This document shows, one piece after another, positions 52,454-61,197 of a stretch of DNA of 64,000 nucleotides; the first letter of the stretch is position 1, and each line of letters starts with the position of its first letter. Position numbers and translations under genes: made by a program. The DNA is from Acetobacterium bakii. GTDB lineage: Bacteria > Bacillota > Clostridia > Eubacteriales > Eubacteriaceae. The notes beneath the pieces were generated by a model that worked only from the letters and a program-made list of their open reading frames with translations, made no database searches and was not told the DNA's origin. The DNA lies in the NCBI RefSeq assembly GCF_001263355.1, contig NZ_LGYO01000027.1:21132-85131 (forward strand), given 5' to 3'.

Positions 52454-53269
52454 ATGAATAAAGATGAATTAATAGGGTTGGCCTCTGATTTTTTGGAAGC
52501 ATCAGAAGATAACGATATCGAGACCCGGGATATTAAAATATTTGATACGCCTATTTTTGGATTCGCCGACACAAATGATGTCTATTTTACAAAGCTGAAA
52601 GATCCTAAAGCAATTGGCAGCCATTTTAAACTGCCTAAAGAATGGCTGTCATCCTCAAAAACCGTGATCTCATTTTTTTTGCCATTCACTGAAGCAGTCA
52701 AAGAAAGTAACCACCAAGAAAAAAAATGGCCTTCCCCGGAATGGCTAATAGCACGTATTGAGGGTCAGCAATTAATTAATTCACTTTCAAAATATTTGCA
52801 GAGTCAGTTAATCAATGAAAATTGTGCCAGTATTATTCCATCTCTTGATGAGCGATTTTGGAGCAAAACGAAAAATACAGATTCTACAAACCGGGATCAG
52901 CCCACTTTCACAAGCAACTGGTCTGAACGGCATGTTGCTTATGTTTGTGGCCTTGGCACTTTTGGACTGTCAAAAGGACTGATTACTAGAAAAGGGATTG
53001 CCGGACGGTTTGGCAGTATTGTAACAGAGTTGAAGATTGAGCCTTGTATTAGAGAGTATGAAGATATCTATGAAAACTGCTCGAAATGGAGTGCCTGTAT
53101 CAAGCAATGTCCGGTGAAGGCAATCTCCTTTGAAAAGGGGAAGAACCATAGTATTTGCAGCGACTTTTTAGCGGTGACTGCTGATAAATTCAAACCCCGA
53201 TACGGTTGCGGGAAATGTCAGGTTAATGTACCCTGTGAAAGCGGTATTCCATCTAAATCGTCTTTGTAA
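52454..53269 (+). CDS. QueG-like 4Fe-4S double-cluster protein
   Basis: 271 residues. The C-terminal part has CSKWSACIKQCPVKAI and then CSDF and RYGCGKCQVNVPCESGIP, the two-cluster arrangement of epoxyqueuosine-reductase-related proteins. The N-terminal part (VISFFLPFTEAV, VAYVCGLGTFGLSKGLIT, GSIVTELKIEP) matches that family, but the protein is shorter and probably lacks the HEAT-repeat tail of QueG. It may be a paralogue with another reductase role. The start after GGAGGATTAA is clear. Confidence 0.8.
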   Translation: MNKDELIGLASDFLEASEDNDIETRDIKIFDTPIFGFADTNDVYFTKLKDPKAIGSHFKLPKEWLSSSKTVISFFLPFTEAVKESNHQEKKWPSPEWLIARIEGQQLINSLSKYLQSQLINENCASIIPSLDERFWSKTKNTDSTNRDQPTFTSNWSERHVAYVCGLGTFGLSKGLITRKGIAGRFGSIVTELKIEPCIREYEDIYENCSKWSACIKQCPVKAISFEKGKNHSICSDFLAVTADKFKPRYGCGKCQVNVPCESGIPSKSSL

Positions 53270-53349
53270 GTATAACTTGGAATTATGTCGAACACCTCAG
53301 ATATGACTTTATCGATCTATAAAATAATTTTATATAAATCTAAAATCGA

Positions 53350-53378
53350 TTGCAATATTCAATGAAAAAGTATAGAAT
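53350..53378 (+). promoter_or_regulatory. Possible promoter for the 53543 gene
   Basis: TTGCAA at 53350-53355, a 17-base spacer, TAGAAT at 53373-53378. Confidence 0.45.
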
Positions 53379-53542
53379 TCATTTATGCATTAATTTGAAA
53401 ACGATTAATTGTATTGAATGACTACTTTTGTAATTAGCTGACCAAAAACTTCAGTGATTTGGAATTCAATTCCATTTTCAGGGACATTGTCATAGAGCAA
53501 ATGACGCTTAAATCTGAGGCGATAATCAATAAGGAGAAGGAA

Positions 53543-54091
53543 ATGATCGGCGAGAAATATGGGGATTTTAGAAAAGTTAAAGAAATTATAGATTTTACAT
53601 ACCCGGGTATAACACTTTTGCTTCGAGATACCAATCTTTGCGCGCTGGACTCAAAGTATGAAGTGGGCATGATTCTAAGAGAATTCGGATTTGTGGATGC
53701 CAGCCTGCATCGAGGGGGGATGGTTACCACCCATCGCATGGCAATTTTATCAAACCATTACGCGGACCTTCAGGCCTATGAACACGGAACCAATTGGGGC
53801 CTGTGCGTTCTGGATCATATGTCCCATTATAAGGTTTTAGACCGGTATTCCATCGGCGATAAAACACAGATTATTCTCTTGCATCTTCCGGAAAACGGTT
53901 GGGAAGTCTTTGATGAGGTCCAAACCAATGTTGATGAAGAAGTGGTGAAAATCGTTCGTAATGCTTTCGAAAAAACTCTTTCACTGCCGCCGGTACCCGA
54001 ACTAACCTCAGACATATGGCTCAAGCGATGCGCCTTTCCAGTCGGAATGACTGAATCCGGCGACTATTTTCCCATAGAAGATCAAAAATAA
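53543..54091 (+). CDS. Hypothetical cytoplasmic protein
   Basis: About 182 residues from ATG 53543, preceded by AAGGAGAAGGAA. The frame is open 28 codons further up to a TTG at 53459 that lacks an SD, so the start is uncertain. Sequence: YPGITLLLRDTNLCALDSKYEVGMI, RGGMVTTHRMAILSNHYADL, then IILLHLPENGWEVFDEVQTNVDEEVV. I do not recognise the family; there are no membrane segments or metal motifs. It looks like a soluble alpha/beta protein. Confidence 0.65.
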   Translation: MIGEKYGDFRKVKEIIDFTYPGITLLLRDTNLCALDSKYEVGMILREFGFVDASLHRGGMVTTHRMAILSNHYADLQAYEHGTNWGLCVLDHMSHYKVLDRYSIGDKTQIILLHLPENGWEVFDEVQTNVDEEVVKIVRNAFEKTLSLPPVPELTSDIWLKRCAFPVGMTESGDYFPIEDQK

Positions 54092-54106
54092 ATATCGATA
54101 AAATAT

Positions 54107-54312
54107 AAAGGTGCAACCAGGAATGCGTTTTACCTGAGACTATCGGAAAAAATACAAGTAAGTCCCGTGGGCAATCGTAACATCAGTTGTCTGCATCATG
54201 GCGAACGGGCGACAGCCTGTACGATCATGCAGCAGACTACGATTTACCATTGTCCACGGGACGTGCTTTACAGCAAAAGAAGGTGCAGCCGATTCTCGGT
54301 GCACCTTTTTTG
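54107..54312 (+). repeat. NHE-7: nested-hairpin element with duplicated flanking hairpin
   Basis: The outer arms GTCCCGTGGGCAATCGTAA (54162-54180) and 54244-54262 pair with one wobble and one mismatch. The middle stem and core (54200-54224, ACGGGC/GCCTGT with a G-U) follow the family plan. The right-hand hairpin AGGTGCAGCCGA/TCGGTGCACCT (54281-54306) plus T-run is the convergent terminator for accA and 53543-54091. A decayed version, AAGGTGCAACC...TTTTACCT (54108-54135), lies on the left. Confidence 0.8.
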
Positions 54313-54317
54313 TATTT

Positions 54318-55115
54318 CTATTTTGTTGTTTCTATTTGATCAAAGGCCCCAAACTTGCGAAAGCGTTCGTAACGCAATTGGGTGAGTTGTTCGTGGGGGA
54401 GAGACTGGTTCTTTTTAAAGGTTTTGTAGAGGTTGATGATCAGTTCACGGTACAGGAGGGTAAAATCCCGATGCGTTTCCGGAACAATCTTATCGATGAC
54501 CTCTAATTCCAGCAAATCCTGAGCCGTTAATTTTAAACAATTAGCGGCTTCTTTGGTTTTAGAAGAATCCTTCCAGAGAATACTGGCACATCCTTCGGGT
54601 GAAATCACTGAGTAGATGGCGTTTTCAAGCATCCATACTTCGTCGGCAACACCCAGAGCCAGAGCACCACCGCTGCCGCCTTCGCCGATGATAATCGAGA
54701 TAATGGGGACCTTCAGGGTCATCATTTCCATTAGGTTCTTGGCAATAGCCTGTCCCTGACCCCGTTCCTCAGCACCAATGCCGCAAAAGGCTCCAGAGGT
54801 ATCAATAATACAGACGATGGGACGATTGAATTTCTCGGCCAGCTGCATCTGTCTCAGCGCCTTTCGATAACCTTCGGGATGAGAGGATCCGAAATTGCGT
54901 TTCACCCGGGATTTCGTGTTTTTCCCCCGTTCTTGGGCAATTACCGTCACCGGCATGTCCATGAGAAAACCCAAACCGGTGATCATGGCGGCATCATCCC
55001 CAAAACAGCGGTCACCATGAAGCTCAATAAAATTGGTGAATAGATTTTCAATATAGTCAATTCCGGTGGGGCGTGTTTTTTTTCTGGCTAGCGCAACGCG
55101 TTTATATGCTTCCAT
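54318..55115 (-). CDS. accA: Acetyl-CoA carboxylase, carboxyltransferase alpha subunit
   Basis: 265 residues, shorter at the N-terminus than proteobacterial AccA, as usual in Bacillota. Key regions are IELHGDRCFGDDAAMITGLG, RVKRNFGSSHPEGYRKALR, CIIDTSGAFCGIGAEERGQG and IGEGGSGGALALG, the crotonase-type oxyanion holes. With AccD it transfers carboxyl from carboxybiotin to acetyl-CoA, making malonyl-CoA. It overlaps accD by 14 bases and is the last gene of the fatty acid operon. Confidence 0.96.
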   Translation of the reverse strand: MEAYKRVALARKKTRPTGIDYIENLFTNFIELHGDRCFGDDAAMITGLGFLMDMPVTVIAQERGKNTKSRVKRNFGSSHPEGYRKALRQMQLAEKFNRPIVCIIDTSGAFCGIGAEERGQGQAIAKNLMEMMTLKVPIISIIIGEGGSGGALALGVADEVWMLENAIYSVISPEGCASILWKDSSKTKEAANCLKLTAQDLLELEVIDKIVPETHRDFTLLYRELIINLYKTFKKNQSLPHEQLTQLRYERFRKFGAFDQIETTK

Positions 55116-55989
55116 TGGTTTTACCGCCTTTTAGTACGGAGTGGAGGATTAATAGCTTATTCAATGTTTCTTTGTGTAGGTTTCGGGGGATAATCCCATC
55201 AATAAACCCTTTTTCAAGTAAAAACTCGGCTCTTTGAAAACCTTTGGGAAGTCGCTGACGAATGGTCTGTTCAATGACCCGGGGGCCGGCAAAGGCGATC
55301 AGGGCTTCGGGTTCGGCTAAAATAATATCAGCTTCCATGGCAAAACTGGCGGTGACGCCGCCGGTGGTGGGGTCGGTGAGCACGGCAATATAAAGATTAC
55401 CGGCATCGCTGTGTCGTTTGACGCCGCCACTGGTTTTGGCCATTTGCATAAGTGCCAGCATGCCTTCCTGCATCCGAGCGCCTCCGGAAACCGTAAAGCC
55501 GATCACCGGAAGATGTTTCTCAGTAGCGTATTCGAAAATCTGAGTGATTTTTTCGCCCACCACTTGACCCATGCTGCCCATCATAAACGAAGATTCCATG
55601 ACAAAGATTCCCACATCCATGCCATTAATCTGGCATACCCCGGAAACAACGCCTTCCTTTTCATGACTGAAAAGGGTGGCTTGTTCCAGTTTCTCAGTAT
55701 ATCCTGGAAAGTCCAGGCGGTTAACTGAAGTATTATCTTTGAAGTGTTCAATAAAGGTTCCTGAATCACAGATCATGCTTAATCGCTGTCTGGCATTAAT
55801 TCGGAAATGATAACCGCATTTGGAACAGATATGGAAATTTTTCTCCAGATCGCTGGTGAAGCTCATATTTTTACAGGAAGGACAGCTTCGACATAATTCC
55901 TGGGGAATGGCAGGATTAGTTTTTCGTTTAAAACGACTGCTGGTTTCCAATTCATTTTTCGGTTTTTTAAAAAGAACTTTATTCATCAT
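55102..55989 (-). CDS. accD: Acetyl-CoA carboxylase, carboxyltransferase beta subunit
   Basis: 295 residues. The N-terminal zinc finger CRSCPSC...CSKCGYHF at about 33-62 is followed by the carboxyltransferase core: PVIGFTVSGGARMQEGMLALMQMAKTSG and TDPTTGGVTASFAMEADIILAEP. It forms the alpha2-beta2 carboxyltransferase with AccA. The start is ATG 55989 with AAAGG about nine bases upstream; a second ATG follows at once. Confidence 0.96.
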   Translation of the reverse strand: MMNKVLFKKPKNELETSSRFKRKTNPAIPQELCRSCPSCKNMSFTSDLEKNFHICSKCGYHFRINARQRLSMICDSGTFIEHFKDNTSVNRLDFPGYTEKLEQATLFSHEKEGVVSGVCQINGMDVGIFVMESSFMMGSMGQVVGEKITQIFEYATEKHLPVIGFTVSGGARMQEGMLALMQMAKTSGGVKRHSDAGNLYIAVLTDPTTGGVTASFAMEADIILAEPEALIAFAGPRVIEQTIRQRLPKGFQRAEFLLEKGFIDGIIPRNLHKETLNKLLILHSVLKGGKTNGSI

Positions 55990-56003
55990 TTAAAACTGCC
56001 TTT

Positions 56004-57356
56004 CTATTCGGATATGGTCTTATCGAAAGCAACTTCCATAAAATCGGTATAATAATCGCCTTTAACAAAAAGTTCATTGCTTAAAATATCCAGTTGAACC
56101 TGACTGGTATGTTCAATGCCTTCAATGACCAATTCGCACAAAGCCGCCTTCATTTTTCGAATGGTCAGCTCCCGTGTTTTGGAGTGGACAATGAGTTTCC
56201 CGACCAGTGAATCATAATAGGGGGGAATGGCATAGCCTTGGTACAATAGAGTGTCAAATCGCACCCAGGGGCCTCCTGGCACATGCAGAAAGGATATGGT
56301 GCCGCAGTTGGGTCTGAAATCCAAAAGTGGATTTTCAGCATTAATCCGACACTCAATAGCATGTCCCTGGATATGAACATCATCCTGAGTAAAAGTAAGG
56401 GCCAGTCCTGAAGCAATTCGAATCTGCCATTTGACAATGTCAATGCCGGTGACCATTTCGGTAATTGGGTGTTCCACCTGTAAACGGGTATTCATTTCCA
56501 TAAAATAGTAATTTCCCTGGGTATCGAGCAAAAACTCAATGGTTCCGGCATTTTTATAGCCAATAGCCTTGGCGGCCTTAGCCGAAACAGCCATCATAGA
56601 CTGTCTTGTTTCTTCGGTCAGGGAAGGGGAGGGACTTTCCTCCAGCAGCTTCTGGTTTTTACGCTGGATGGAACATTCCCGTTCCCCCAGGGTTACGACG
56701 TTGCCGTGATGGTCACAGAGAAGCTGAACTTCAATGTGCTTTACCCGGGTGAGAAATTTTTCCAGATAGACGGCGCCGTCGCTAAAAGCGTTTTGGGCTT
56801 CCTGCCGGGCCATGTGAAATTCATTTAAAAAAGCTTCGGAACGTTCAACCAAACGGATACCTTTGCCGCCACCGCCTGAACGAGCTTTTACCAAAAGCGG
56901 ATAGCCAATGGCATCCGCTCGTTTCTGAGCTTCATCTGGGTCATCAATAATATCCGTGCCGGGAACAATGGGAACCCCGGCGGCTTCCATTGTGGAACGA
57001 GCCTGATCCTTGTCACCCATTTTTTCGATGAGGTCCCAGGAAGGGCCGATAAACGCAATTTCGCACTGAGCGCACAGTCGTGCAAATTTTGGGTTCTCGG
57101 AAAGGAGACCGTAACCGGGATGGATGGCTTCGGCGCCGGTCAGAACCGCTGCGGATAAAATCGCCGATATGTTAAGATAACTATCGGTAACCGGAGCAGG
57201 TCCAATACAAATACTCTCATCGGCCAGACTCACATGAAGACTGCTTTCATCGGCCTCGGAGAAAACAGCCACAGTAGCGATACCCATTTCTTTACAAGCC
57301 CGGATAATCCGTAGGGCAATTTCACCACGATTGGCAATTAGTATTTTTGAAAACAA
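56004..57356 (-). CDS. accC: Biotin carboxylase
   Basis: 450 residues. It carboxylates biotin on AccB with bicarbonate and ATP. N-terminal ILIANRGEIALRIIRACKEMG, HPGYGLLSEN, ATP-grasp glycine loop ARSGGGGKGIRLV, GERECSIQRKNQKLLEE, and catalytic FMEMNTRLQVEHPITEMVTG. The start is TTG 57356 directly after AAGGAGGAATTCAC, a strong SD. It lies between fabZ and accD in the usual order. Confidence 0.96.
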   Translation of the reverse strand: MFSKILIANRGEIALRIIRACKEMGIATVAVFSEADESSLHVSLADESICIGPAPVTDSYLNISAILSAAVLTGAEAIHPGYGLLSENPKFARLCAQCEIAFIGPSWDLIEKMGDKDQARSTMEAAGVPIVPGTDIIDDPDEAQKRADAIGYPLLVKARSGGGGKGIRLVERSEAFLNEFHMARQEAQNAFSDGAVYLEKFLTRVKHIEVQLLCDHHGNVVTLGERECSIQRKNQKLLEESPSPSLTEETRQSMMAVSAKAAKAIGYKNAGTIEFLLDTQGNYYFMEMNTRLQVEHPITEMVTGIDIVKWQIRIASGLALTFTQDDVHIQGHAIECRINAENPLLDFRPNCGTISFLHVPGGPWVRFDTLLYQGYAIPPYYDSLVGKLIVHSKTRELTIRKMKAALCELVIEGIEHTSQVQLDILSNELFVKGDYYTDFMEVAFDKTISE

Positions 57357-57368
57357 GTGAATTCCTCC

Positions 57369-57785
57369 TTAGTCCATGAGGGCAAATGAAAATTCACCAA
57401 CAACTGCAATTTTGCCATTCACTGATCCCGAGCCTTTGGCAAAATAAAAGGGTGGCTTGGAGTTTGTGATCGAGCAGGTAATTTCGATGGTATCCCCGGG
57501 TAATACCTTTTCTTTAAATTTCACCTTGTTCAAACCGGTGAAATAAGGAGTTTTTTTAACATCGCTGATTTCAGCTAAAAGCACACAGCAGGTCTGCGCC
57601 ATGATTTCACAGAGGATAACCCCTGGAACCACGGGATTTCCCGGAAAGTGTCCCTGGAGAAAAAATTCATCTCCGGTGACGGTGTAACGTCCGGTTGCGG
57701 TGGTATCATCTATTTTTTCAGCCTCATCCACCAAGAGCATTGGCTCACGGTGGGGGAGGATGGTTTTAATTTCGTCGCGTTTCAT
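57369..57785 (-). CDS. fabZ: 3-hydroxyacyl-ACP dehydratase FabZ
   Basis: 138 residues, hot-dog fold. The catalytic His is in GHFPGNPVVPGVILCEIMAQ and the Glu is within the same segment. N-terminus IKTILPHREPMLLVDEAEKI is characteristic. It dehydrates 3-hydroxyacyl-ACP in elongation. It lies two bases from the accB stop. Confidence 0.95.
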   Translation of the reverse strand: MKRDEIKTILPHREPMLLVDEAEKIDDTTATGRYTVTGDEFFLQGHFPGNPVVPGVILCEIMAQTCCVLLAEISDVKKTPYFTGLNKVKFKEKVLPGDTIEITCSITNSKPPFYFAKGSGSVNGKIAVVGEFSFALMD

Positions 57786-57787
57786 AA

Positions 57788-58264
57788 TTATCTTCTTTCT
57801 TGAATACGGTAAAGAACCTGGCCGTATTCGACCACTTGACCATTTTCCACACAGACTTCTACAACGGTGCCTGGGGTTTCGGCGATAATCTCATTCATGA
57901 GTTTCATAGCTTCAATAATACACAGGGTATCGCCTTCAGAAAAGCTTTGACCAATCGTCACAAAGGCTTCGCCGTCGGGCTTGCTGCTTTGATAAAAAAC
58001 ACCGACCATCGGGGATTTGATTTCTGTAATGGAAGGGTCAGCCGCGGGAGTCGCGGTTTTTATTTCTTCCTCTGGGACCGGGTGGATCAAATGATGCACC
58101 GGTGTTTCCAGAGCATGGGATCGTTCAGGGAAATGGGCGTCTTTTAGCTGAACATCCCGTTTGAGTTTGATCTTCAGATTACCCTGATCAATTTCCATGC
58201 TGGTCAGTTTTTGATCGGACATGATTTTGGCCAGCTCACTGAGAGTTTTTGTATTTAATTCCAT
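57788..58264 (-). CDS. accB: Biotin carboxyl carrier protein of acetyl-CoA carboxylase
   Basis: About 158 residues. An N-terminal helical segment (LNTKTLSELAKIMSDQKLTSMEI), a Pro/Ala/Glu-rich hinge at about 55-85, and a biotinyl domain with the biotinylated Lys in CIIEAMKLMNEI (about 124). ATG 58264 starts one base after the fabF stop. A longer in-frame start inside fabF lacks support. Confidence 0.95.
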   Translation of the reverse strand: MELNTKTLSELAKIMSDQKLTSMEIDQGNLKIKLKRDVQLKDAHFPERSHALETPVHHLIHPVPEEEIKTATPAADPSITEIKSPMVGVFYQSSKPDGEAFVTIGQSFSEGDTLCIIEAMKLMNEIIAETPGTVVEVCVENGQVVEYGQVLYRIQERR

Positions 58265-58265
58265 A

Positions 58266-59513
58266 TTATTCACCAAATTTTCTAAAAGCGAGACAGCCGT
58301 TATGACCGCCAAATCCTAATGAAACGGAAATGGCCAGATCGCTTTTAATTACCCGCTTCACATTGGGAACATAGTCAAGATCACATTCCGGATCGGGTTC
58401 GCTGTAACCGATGGTTGGCGGAACAACCCCATCCCGGAGAGCAAGAATCGAGGCAATGGCTTCCACCGCACCAGCTGCTCCGAGCATGTGCCCGGTCATG
58501 GATTTCGTGGAGCTTACCAATGTTCTTGAAATATTATCGCCCATGGCTTTTTTAATGGCCAGAGTTTCGGATTTATCGTTAAGGGGGGTACTGGTGCCAT
58601 GGGCATTTACATAAATCTGTGAATCCTCAAGAATTACACCCAATTCCTGGGCTTCAGCGAGGGCCTGAGTAATGGCACGGGCGCCGCCATTGGCATCGGG
58701 ATGGGGAGCGGTGATGTGATAAGCATCACAGGTATGCCCATAACCAACTACTTCGGCATAAATTTTTGCGCCACGTTTAAGGGCCAGTTCCAAATCTTCC
58801 AGAATGATGGCTCCGGCGCCTTCACCCATAACAAAACCGTTTCGGCGTTTGTCAAAGGGAATACAGGCCTGGGTGGGATCATCGGTAGTGGTAAGAGCCA
58901 TGCAATTGGTAAAACCGGCAATGGCTAAAGGAGTAATGCTGGCTTCGGTTCCTCCGGTAATAATGGCGTCTGCATAACCGTGCTTAATGGCCCGGAAAGC
59001 TTCGCCAATAGAGTTGGTGCCGGTGGCACAGGCGGTTACGATGGGCAGACAGGGTCCCTGAGCATTGTAACGAATGGCAATGGTGCCGGCCGCAATGTTA
59101 GAAATCATCATCGGAATAAAATGCGGTGAGATCCGGCTTGGGCCTTTGGTAGCCATTTTTTCGCATTCGGTTTCAAAGGTATGGATACCACCGATGCCGG
59201 AGCCCATGTAAACTCCTAGTCGGGTCGGGTCAACATGATCCAAAACCCCGCTGTCGTCCATCGCCTGGATGGCTGCTCCCAATGCATATTGGGTAAATAA
59301 ATCAGTTTTTCGGATTTCATTTTTCTTAATGTATTCAAGAGGATCAAAATCTAGAACCTCTCCTGCTACGGTGACCTTTAATCCTGTGGTATCGAATTTT
59401 TTAATGACATCAATACCGCATTTTCCATTTACTAAACTTTCCCAAAAGGTGTCGACTTTACTTCCTACAGGGGAAACGACACCACATCCTGTTATGACTA
59501 CTCTTCGATTCAT
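58266..59513 (-). CDS. fabF: 3-oxoacyl-ACP synthase II FabF
   Basis: 415 residues. Condensing enzyme with the Cys-His-His triad: TACATGTNSIGEAF (Cys about 165), NAHGTSTPLNDKSE and MTGHMLGAAGAVE. N-terminus RRVVITGCGVVSPVG is typical. It elongates acyl-ACP with malonyl-ACP. The start follows TTAGGAGAAACA. It lies eight bases after fabG. Confidence 0.96.
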   Translation of the reverse strand: MNRRVVITGCGVVSPVGSKVDTFWESLVNGKCGIDVIKKFDTTGLKVTVAGEVLDFDPLEYIKKNEIRKTDLFTQYALGAAIQAMDDSGVLDHVDPTRLGVYMGSGIGGIHTFETECEKMATKGPSRISPHFIPMMISNIAAGTIAIRYNAQGPCLPIVTACATGTNSIGEAFRAIKHGYADAIITGGTEASITPLAIAGFTNCMALTTTDDPTQACIPFDKRRNGFVMGEGAGAIILEDLELALKRGAKIYAEVVGYGHTCDAYHITAPHPDANGGARAITQALAEAQELGVILEDSQIYVNAHGTSTPLNDKSETLAIKKAMGDNISRTLVSSTKSMTGHMLGAAGAVEAIASILALRDGVVPPTIGYSEPDPECDLDYVPNVKRVIKSDLAISVSLGFGGHNGCLAFRKFGE

Positions 59514-59521
59514 TGTTTCTC

Positions 59522-60262
59522 CTAAATATAGAGACCGCCATCAATTTTAATGACTTCTCCAGTAATATATCCTGCCATGTCACTGCTTAAATAAACACAG
59601 AGGTTGGCAATATCTTCTACCTGTCCTAAACGCTTTAAAGGAATTAACTTTAGTATTTCTGCTACTATTTCCGGCTTTAGTTTTTTGGTCATATCGGTAT
59701 CGATAAAACCCGGAGCAATGGCGTTACAGGTAACCTGACGCAGCGCCATTTCTTTTGCCGTGGACTTGGTGAGACCAATCAGTCCGGCCTTGGCCGCTGC
59801 ATAGTTACATTGTCCAATGTTGCCCATAAGTCCGGACACCGAGGAAATATTGATGATCCGACCCTGACGCTGTTTTAAAAAGTAGGTACCGGCATGTTTG
59901 GTCATGTTAAAGGCACCTTTTAAATTAGTAGCAATGACCGAGTCAAAATCCTCTTCCTTCATGGCAATCAAAAGCTTGTCTGCGGTGATGCCGGCATTGT
60001 TTACAAGAATCTGAAAGCTGCCAAAATCGTTGATGACCTGGGCTACCAGCGCCTTGGTGGCGGCAAAATCCGTAACATCGCACTGGTAAATTTCGCACTG
60101 TACACCTTTTGCCTGAATTTCATTTTTGGTATCCAGGGCGGCCTGTTCGCTACCCCGATAAACAATCGCCACATTGGCATGGGCCGCGGCCATTTTACGG
60201 GCGATGCTCCGGCCAATGCCCTTGGCTCCGCCGGTGATTAATGCTGTTTTTCCTGTTAACAT
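59522..60262 (-). CDS. fabG: 3-oxoacyl-ACP reductase FabG
   Basis: About 246 residues, SDR fold, NADPH-dependent. TGGAKGIGRSIARKMA, NNAGITADKL, the catalytic Ser in ISSVSGLMG, and YAAAK with the Tyr and Lys. ITGEVIKIDGGLYI is the usual C-terminus. I start at ATG 60262 (MLTGKTALITGG). An ATG four codons earlier abuts the AAAGGA SD and overlaps fabD, so either start is possible. Confidence 0.95.
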   Translation of the reverse strand: MLTGKTALITGGAKGIGRSIARKMAAAHANVAIVYRGSEQAALDTKNEIQAKGVQCEIYQCDVTDFAATKALVAQVINDFGSFQILVNNAGITADKLLIAMKEEDFDSVIATNLKGAFNMTKHAGTYFLKQRQGRIINISSVSGLMGNIGQCNYAAAKAGLIGLTKSTAKEMALRQVTCNAIAPGFIDTDMTKKLKPEIVAEILKLIPLKRLGQVEDIANLCVYLSSDMAGYITGEVIKIDGGLYI

Positions 60263-61197
60263 TCTAAAGACCATTCCTTTCCAGCCTTTTGTTTTTCATA
60301 GTAATCTCTGATCAGATCATCACTGTGAAAACTATTTATTTCGCTGCTTATTTTTTTTAAAAATCCCCCTAAAGTTTTTCCGGGGCCTACCTCGATAAAG
60401 GTGGTGATGCCGTCTGCCATCATTTGGCGGATGGTTTTCTCCCATAAAACTGGATGGTTGATCTGGTGAAGAATACCGGCTTTGACTTCCTCCGGTGATT
60501 GGGGATAGGGGAGTGCTGTTGCATTTCCGTATAAGGGAATGGATCCCTTTAAAAAAGACAACCCATTGAGTGTTGGCAGTAACGTCTTAACGGCTTCCTC
60601 CATATAAGGGGAGTGGAATCCGCCGGATAAACCAAGCGGCATGCCACGTCCGCCTAAAGCCTTTGCCCGGGCTACAAAATCAGGGAGGTCCGCAGTTAAA
60701 AGCGCCACCACCAGTTGCCCCGGACAATTGTAATTCACAGGATAACACCCGGTGAATTCTGCACATAGGGTTTCCACCACAGCATTATCCAGCTTTAAAA
60801 CCGCCGCCATAGTGGCATCGGACCCACGGGTTGCCATTTCCATGGCTTGACCACGGGCGGTTACTAATTGCAAACCATCTTCAAGGGATATAATACCGGC
60901 GGCCACAAGACCGGATATTTCCCCAAGGGAGAAACCCGCAACGGCCTGGGGGCTTAACCCCATGTCGTTTAAGGTAACCATGGTCGCTATTTCCACAGCA
61001 AAAATACAGGGTTGAGTATTCACGGTTCGGTTAAGTACTTCCTTGGGGCCATCAAAACATTGACTTAAAGTTCCTGGGCGCAGGGCTTCGATGCTTTCAA
61101 AGACACCCTTTCCTGAAGGACTGGTATCAAAAATCGATTGGCCCATGCCAACAAAGTGGGCACCTTGACCAGGGAAGAGAAAAGCTATTTTACCCAT
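60256..61197 (-). CDS. fabD: Malonyl-CoA:ACP transacylase FabD
   Basis: 313 residues. N-terminal IAFLFPGQGAHFVGMGQ, nucleophile elbow GFSLGEISGLVAAG (Ser about 91), SGGFHSPYMEEA with the catalytic His, and FIEVGPGKTLGGFLKK. It loads malonyl groups onto ACP. Its start lies inside the end of fabK (13-base overlap) with GGAGGAATCC as SD. Confidence 0.95.
   Translation of the reverse strand: MGKIAFLFPGQGAHFVGMGQSIFDTSPSGKGVFESIEALRPGTLSQCFDGPKEVLNRTVNTQPCIFAVEIATMVTLNDMGLSPQAVAGFSLGEISGLVAAGIISLEDGLQLVTARGQAMEMATRGSDATMAAVLKLDNAVVETLCAEFTGCYPVNYNCPGQLVVALLTADLPDFVARAKALGGRGMPLGLSGGFHSPYMEEAVKTLLPTLNGLSFLKGSIPLYGNATALPYPQSPEEVKAGILHQINHPVLWEKTIRQMMADGITTFIEVGPGKTLGGFLKKISSEINSFHSDDLIRDYYEKQKAGKEWSLEC

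Noticed and set aside
57788..58312. Longer accB start inside fabF
   Set aside because: ATG 58264 has a suitable SD (GGTGA) one base after the fabF stop and gives the standard N-terminus.
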